DNA from: a bacterium
Lineage (GTDB): Archaea > Nanoarchaeota > Nanoarchaeia > Woesearchaeales > UBA10216
Length of the DNA: 7,889 nucleotides
NCBI GenBank assembly: GCA_024206195.1
Contig: JAAGZO010001039.1
Span: forward strand, 1 to 7,889
Direction of reading: 5' to 3'
Below, piece by piece: positions 5,287 through 7,889 of this stretch (positions are counted from its first letter, which is position 1; the number at the start of each line of letters is the position of its first letter). The notes below the pieces were generated by a model. That model did not search any database. It was not told where the DNA came from and was given only the letters and a program-made list of their open reading frames with translations. Made by a program: the position numbers and the translations under genes.

Positions 5287-5472
5287 TTATATTTCGTATA
5301 AATGTTTCTTGTGAATAAATATCTCTACGCATTGCTCCACATCATCTGTGTGCATTACGTTAAATTGTCCTGAGGCAAAGTAATCTTTGTCCTCATCACC
5401 TACAAGTATCTGCAGGTCTCTGTCCTGATCCTCTATGTTTCGAAGGATTTCTACTAATTGTTTTACTTTCAT
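5287..5472 (-). CDS. Small acidic phage protein (61 aa)
   Basis: The product begins MKVKQLVEILRNIEDQDRDL, continues QILVGDEDKDYFASGQFNV and ends in a strand-like segment (VEQCVEIFIHKKHLYEI). Helix-then-strands spacing ('KQLVEIL...DRDLQILVGDED') is common among short phage and plasmid proteins of unknown role. It contains no catalytic motif or membrane segment. Its ATG overlaps the stop of the 83 aa gene by 4 nt (ATGA), so translation is probably coupled. Confidence 0.75.
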   Translation of the reverse strand: MKVKQLVEILRNIEDQDRDLQILVGDEDKDYFASGQFNVMHTDDVEQCVEIFIHKKHLYEI

Positions 5473-5720
5473 AATGTATATATTACTTCATATTTATTTT
5501 GCTTTGATGGGTACTCAAATAATGCTGCCCCACCATCGTTGCCCTCATCATCACATTGAAGCATAAGGTAACCTCCGTCCGTGAAGAATATGATGAGTGG
5601 TCGTTTGTACCAACCCATGTCATCAGCTTCTTCTCTTGTCATGTATCGACAGCTGTCGATCTTTCTGCCCTTGAGCATCTTGCTCATCTTGGCAGAGTGT
5701 TGTTCATCTGTTGTTCTCAT
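5469..5720 (-). CDS. Small phage protein of unknown function (83 aa)
   Basis: The 83 aa product has a helical, basic first third (MRTTDEQHSAKMSKMLKGRK) and then a compact beta-rich part: GWYKRPLIIFFTDGGYLMLQ (36-55) and CDDEGNDGGAALFEY (56-70). The 'FxDGGYLxLQxDDEGNDGGAL' pattern recurs in many tailed phages as an uncharacterised protein. No signal peptide or catalytic residues are evident. The start has the leader CTTTTAAATTTAATTATATG, almost identical to that of the GLDMYL gene, and lies 10 nt after the amidotransferase/cyclotransferase stop. It overlaps the 61 aa gene by 4 nt. Confidence 0.78.
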   Translation of the reverse strand: MRTTDEQHSAKMSKMLKGRKIDSCRYMTREEADDMGWYKRPLIIFFTDGGYLMLQCDDEGNDGGAALFEYPSKQNKYEVIYTL

Positions 5721-5730
5721 ATAATTAAAT

Positions 5731-6750
5731 TTAAAAGTTAAATAATTCTTTTTCGTCTCCTATAATTTCTCCGTAGCATATATCACAATACAATTCATCG
5801 TAGTCTCTGACTGGCTCGGGGTTTGCACACTCACAAAACTCACCCACATGATCCCAACCCTTTACATATGAGTCGTTGTATGTTCTTGTATCCCAATCAT
5901 CAACGTATACATGTTGAGTATATGTTTTGTGGTGTATGCCTGAGTCTTCTACTGTGTCATTGAAGTATACATACGGCATGAACACATTGCCTTTCTCTGT
6001 CTGCACCTCCACACGCTTGCGCTCATACCAACGAGGGTGCCCTTCAAGTACATCAATATCAGGCAGTTGCGTCCTGTTGTCTACAAGGAACAGGTCAATC
6101 TCTACATTGTGACCAACACCTGGCTTGTTGAGTAGGTATGGTAACCCATTGATAATGAGTGGATACTTCTCTACTGTGTAGCTCTTGCCTACATATACAG
6201 CATTTGTTAGGTGTGCATGATAATTGCTGTACCCTTTCTTAAGTGTACCATACACGCCTATCAAAGTCTTGTCAAGCACATTGTTTTTACTATACTTGAT
6301 TTTGTTTCTGACAATCCAATCCTCTTTGTTGTACAGTTGAAAGGTTTTCTTTTTGAGGTTGGCTGTCACAAATCTACAGTCGCTCATCTCCAACACTTCT
6401 CTCCACCGTTTGTGCGGCACGTCTGACAGTATCTCTGCCATGTGCTGAGTGTCTGTCTTTTTCTTGTTACCAAGATTGTAAATCGTTCCATTTTGAAACA
6501 ATACCTCGTCATCATTGATGTTGAATGGATGACAGTTCTTCTTGTTCACAGCACCGACTGTTGCATACCTGAAGTGTGCAATGTATGGTCGCTGAGTCTT
6601 GAGAACCATAAAATCATTACTGTCATGATAGGTAATGTTCCACTTGTCTAACCACAGAACTCCCAACCCATGAGGGTTCTTGATTGCTGATGTCATCAAT
6701 GTTTCTGTCTTGATGAGTTTCTTGTTGTTCTTTACTATAATAATACACAT
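5731..6750 (-). CDS. Fusion of class II glutamine amidotransferase, GGCT-like cyclotransferase and Cys4 knuckle
   Basis: Three parts are visible in 339 aa. Residues 1-~148 are an Ntn-type class II amidotransferase: nucleophile Cys2 directly after Met1 (exposed by Met removal), HGLGVLW (27-33), HFRYATVG (59-66) with Arg61, CHPF (73-76), FQNGTIYN (85-92) and TDTQHMAEIL (99-108). Such domains release ammonia from glutamine. Residues ~160-280 are a gamma-glutamylcyclotransferase/AIG2-like barrel: VYGTLKKG (166-173) and DVLEGHPRWYERKRVEV (233-249), where Glu236 is the expected acid/base. This fold cleaves gamma-glutamyl-amine bonds. Residues 306-325 hold CxC...CxxC, a probable zinc knuckle. The ATG is 2 nt after the amidoligase stop (TAG-TT-ATG), so the two are co-translated and probably act in one pathway. 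The fusion architecture is unusual; domain calls are confident, substrate unknown. Confidence 0.85.
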   Translation of the reverse strand: MCIIIVKNNKKLIKTETLMTSAIKNPHGLGVLWLDKWNITYHDSNDFMVLKTQRPYIAHFRYATVGAVNKKNCHPFNINDDEVLFQNGTIYNLGNKKKTDTQHMAEILSDVPHKRWREVLEMSDCRFVTANLKKKTFQLYNKEDWIVRNKIKYSKNNVLDKTLIGVYGTLKKGYSNYHAHLTNAVYVGKSYTVEKYPLIINGLPYLLNKPGVGHNVEIDLFLVDNRTQLPDIDVLEGHPRWYERKRVEVQTEKGNVFMPYVYFNDTVEDSGIHHKTYTQHVYVDDWDTRTYNDSYVKGWDHVGEFCECANPEPVRDYDELYCDICYGEIIGDEKELFNF

Positions 6751-6752
6751 AA

Positions 6753-7889
6753 CTAATCTTCTCTTTTATCGTTAATAAATTCATCTACTAAATCGCTGAC
6801 ATCTTCTGCAATAAGATATCGTCTAAAGTCTTGTGCCACTTTGTATATGTGATTGACCTTAGCTTCATCTCCATTGTACATCTTGAGCACAATGTGTCTG
6901 ACTTTCTGCAGGAACACCTCGAATGATACTCTTCTTTCTAGTGAGTGGTGCATCATCTTATACACCAAATCATACCTGAGCTTGAGTTGTGTCGTGTTCT
7001 TCACGGCTGATGGCAATCTGAACTCTACTCTACTGCCCTTGACATTTACTGGAGAATACTTTGCGTTGTTCTCTTTCTTAGCAGGTTTGTTTTGATTACA
7101 GTAGGTACGCTTTAGTCGGTATCTGTATAGAGCATACATGAGTGCGAGTGGTTGTCGCATCTTGTCTACAATTTCATAGCCATCGTTGTAACCTTTGGCT
7201 GATACTGTAATGTGTCCACCACAACTCTTATCAACAGGACTCTCTATAATTGATTCTGCATCATCAATCCAAGTGAATACATTCTTCCTTGCATCGCTTC
7301 GTGGACTACCGAGTGGCAGTATGTTTGACACACCCTCCACTCCACATGAGCTGTCTGTCTCAAAGCCACAGAAGAAGTCATATGAACCTACATAGTCTCC
7401 TTTGTCGCTCGCCTCTTCTCCACCCTCATTGACAAAGTGTTTCTTCTCTATCTCAAAGCCAATGCTGAACACGCTGTTTTTCCAACCCTCATTGAAGTTG
7501 ATTGGGTTTTTGTTTGAATGATAAGACTTGACGCAGTCTGAGCTTGCGCTCTCTGGCATCTCATCTTCATCATAGTAGTATTCTTCATCTTCTTCAGACC
7601 AATGGCAGTCATCGGTATGTGCATAACCTTGAATGTCCTCACAATAACCACATTCGTCAGCGTCCACATAATAATCTGACGCTCGACCATACTCTACCCA
7701 ACGATAGTTATCACTTTCACAGAAGCTTTCTTGGTGACCGATTACTCCACAATACGATTCATTCTTGAAGTCCTCATAATAGAATACTTCGTCTGTAAGT
7801 TCACACATCCAAACATCATCTTCATGGTGTAGTTCTTCTGTGTCATTTGCCCTGAGGAACTCATTGTCGGCTGTGTCTTGGTCGACATA
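6753..7889 (-). CDS. Amidoligase-family (glutamine-synthetase-fold COOH-NH2 ligase) protein, 5' end beyond window
   Basis: The frame is open from the right edge to TAG/TAA at 6753, so at least 378 residues; the first in-window Met (7808) is unlikely to be the true start because 27 sense codons precede it. Numbering from that Met, ~1-95 is very acidic and Cys-rich (Cys2, 20, 30, 53, 56, 68; CGYC at 53-56), suggesting metal binding. The amidoligase core follows: FSIGFEIEKKH (114-124) with the Glu-x-Glu metal/ATP site, FETDSSCGVEGVSNILPL (149-166), CGGHITVS (196-203) and SRVEFRLP (259-266). The family makes amide bonds with ATP, typically joining a carboxylate to an amine or ammonia. One oddity is His-x-Thr in place of the usual His-x-His. 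Helices (~218-340) complete it. It is followed 2 nt later by the amidotransferase/cyclotransferase. Confidence 0.8.
   Translation of the reverse strand, partial: YVDQDTADNEFLRANDTEELHHEDDVWMCELTDEVFYYEDFKNESYCGVIGHQESFCESDNYRWVEYGRASDYYVDADECGYCEDIQGYAHTDDCHWSEEDEEYYYDEDEMPESASSDCVKSYHSNKNPINFNEGWKNSVFSIGFEIEKKHFVNEGGEEASDKGDYVGSYDFFCGFETDSSCGVEGVSNILPLGSPRSDARKNVFTWIDDAESIIESPVDKSCGGHITVSAKGYNDGYEIVDKMRQPLALMYALYRYRLKRTYCNQNKPAKKENNAKYSPVNVKGSRVEFRLPSAVKNTTQLKLRYDLVYKMMHHSLERRVSFEVFLQKVRHIVLKMYNGDEAKVNHIYKVAQDFRRYLIAEDVSDLVDEFINDKRED

Noticed and set aside
5310..5318. Perfect DnaA box (TGTGAATAA)
   Set aside because: A single site inside a coding region, with no second box or AT-rich unwinding element beside it; one 9-mer is expected by chance.
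1514..6376. Further TAnnTTTG matches on the minus strand (near 1514, 1580, 2882, 3152, 6369)
   Set aside because: All are inside coding sequence and lack a TTTG box at the required spacing, so they are treated as chance.
7448..7690. Minus-strand 80 aa ORF within the amidoligase gene
   Set aside because: It lies in another frame of the acidic N-terminal region; the Met/Thr-rich product is a by-product of GAT/GAA-rich codons.
13..7768. Numerous plus-strand open frames of 61-121 aa
   Set aside because: All lie opposite well-supported minus-strand genes, have low-complexity or Cys/Ser/Leu-rich products typical of antisense shadows, and show no family motifs.
7808..7808. ATG at 7808 as the true start of the amidoligase
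   Set aside because: The frame continues without a stop for 27 codons to the window edge with similar acidic composition, so the gene is treated as 5'-partial.
1..7889. CRISPR arrays, tRNAs, insertion sequences, attachment sites
   Set aside because: No regularly spaced repeats, cloverleaf-like segments, transposase motifs or terminal inverted repeats were found on either strand.

Overview
The window looks like part of a tailed double-stranded DNA bacteriophage (or prophage) of a Bacteroidota host, most likely a flavobacterium. Three things point that way. Every supportable gene lies on the minus strand, and most are packed tightly, with 4-25 nt overlaps or gaps of 2-15 nt. The gene types (VirE/BT4734-type primase, DUF1071 annealing protein, RecE-like nuclease, Api92-like protein, GLDMYL protein, class II amidotransferase, amidoligase) are typical phage early or accessory genes. 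Finally, one promoter matches the Bacteroidetes form TTTG-N20-TAnnTTTG, and most starts have an A/T-rich leader ending in TAATTATG or similar instead of a Shine-Dalgarno. No tRNA, rRNA, CRISPR array, insertion sequence or structural/packaging gene was seen.

Layout in the direction of transcription (right to left). (1) 7889-5731: an amidoligase-family protein open at the right edge, then, 2 nt later, a three-part protein of class II glutamine amidotransferase, gamma-glutamylcyclotransferase-like domain and Cys4 zinc knuckle. (2) 5720-4484: four compact genes, namely 83 aa and 61 aa unknowns, a previously hidden 34 aa Cys4 microprotein and an Api92-like protein. (3) 4508-4015: a hidden 31 aa single-span membrane microprotein, coupled by ATGA to a secreted or anchored 3D-domain double-psi beta-barrel protein. 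(4) 3847-3389: a GLDMYL-family phage protein, preceded by a UUCG hairpin. (5) A strong candidate promoter at 3341-3372 opens a replication/recombination operon: 47 aa ORF, stand-alone DnaA domain IV-like protein, 126 aa unknown, DUF1071 annealing protein, PD-(D/E)XK exonuclease and an SSB-tail-like small protein. The operon ends at a clear intrinsic terminator (801-831). (6) A separate leader with a 16 bp direct repeat precedes a VirE-N-type primase that runs off the left edge.

The replication block is coherent: a candidate origin-binding or regulatory factor, a two-component recombinase (exonuclease plus annealing protein), an SSB-like protein and a primase. The right block is the least ordinary. 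Its enzymes are expected respectively to form an amide bond with ATP, release ammonia from glutamine, and cleave gamma-glutamyl-amine linkages. This suggests a phage-encoded pathway that modifies a protein, peptide or small metabolite. The domain calls come from motifs read by eye; the pathway is inference. The longest stretch without a gene is 702-851 (150 nt), so no gene-free stretch of 300 bases exists.
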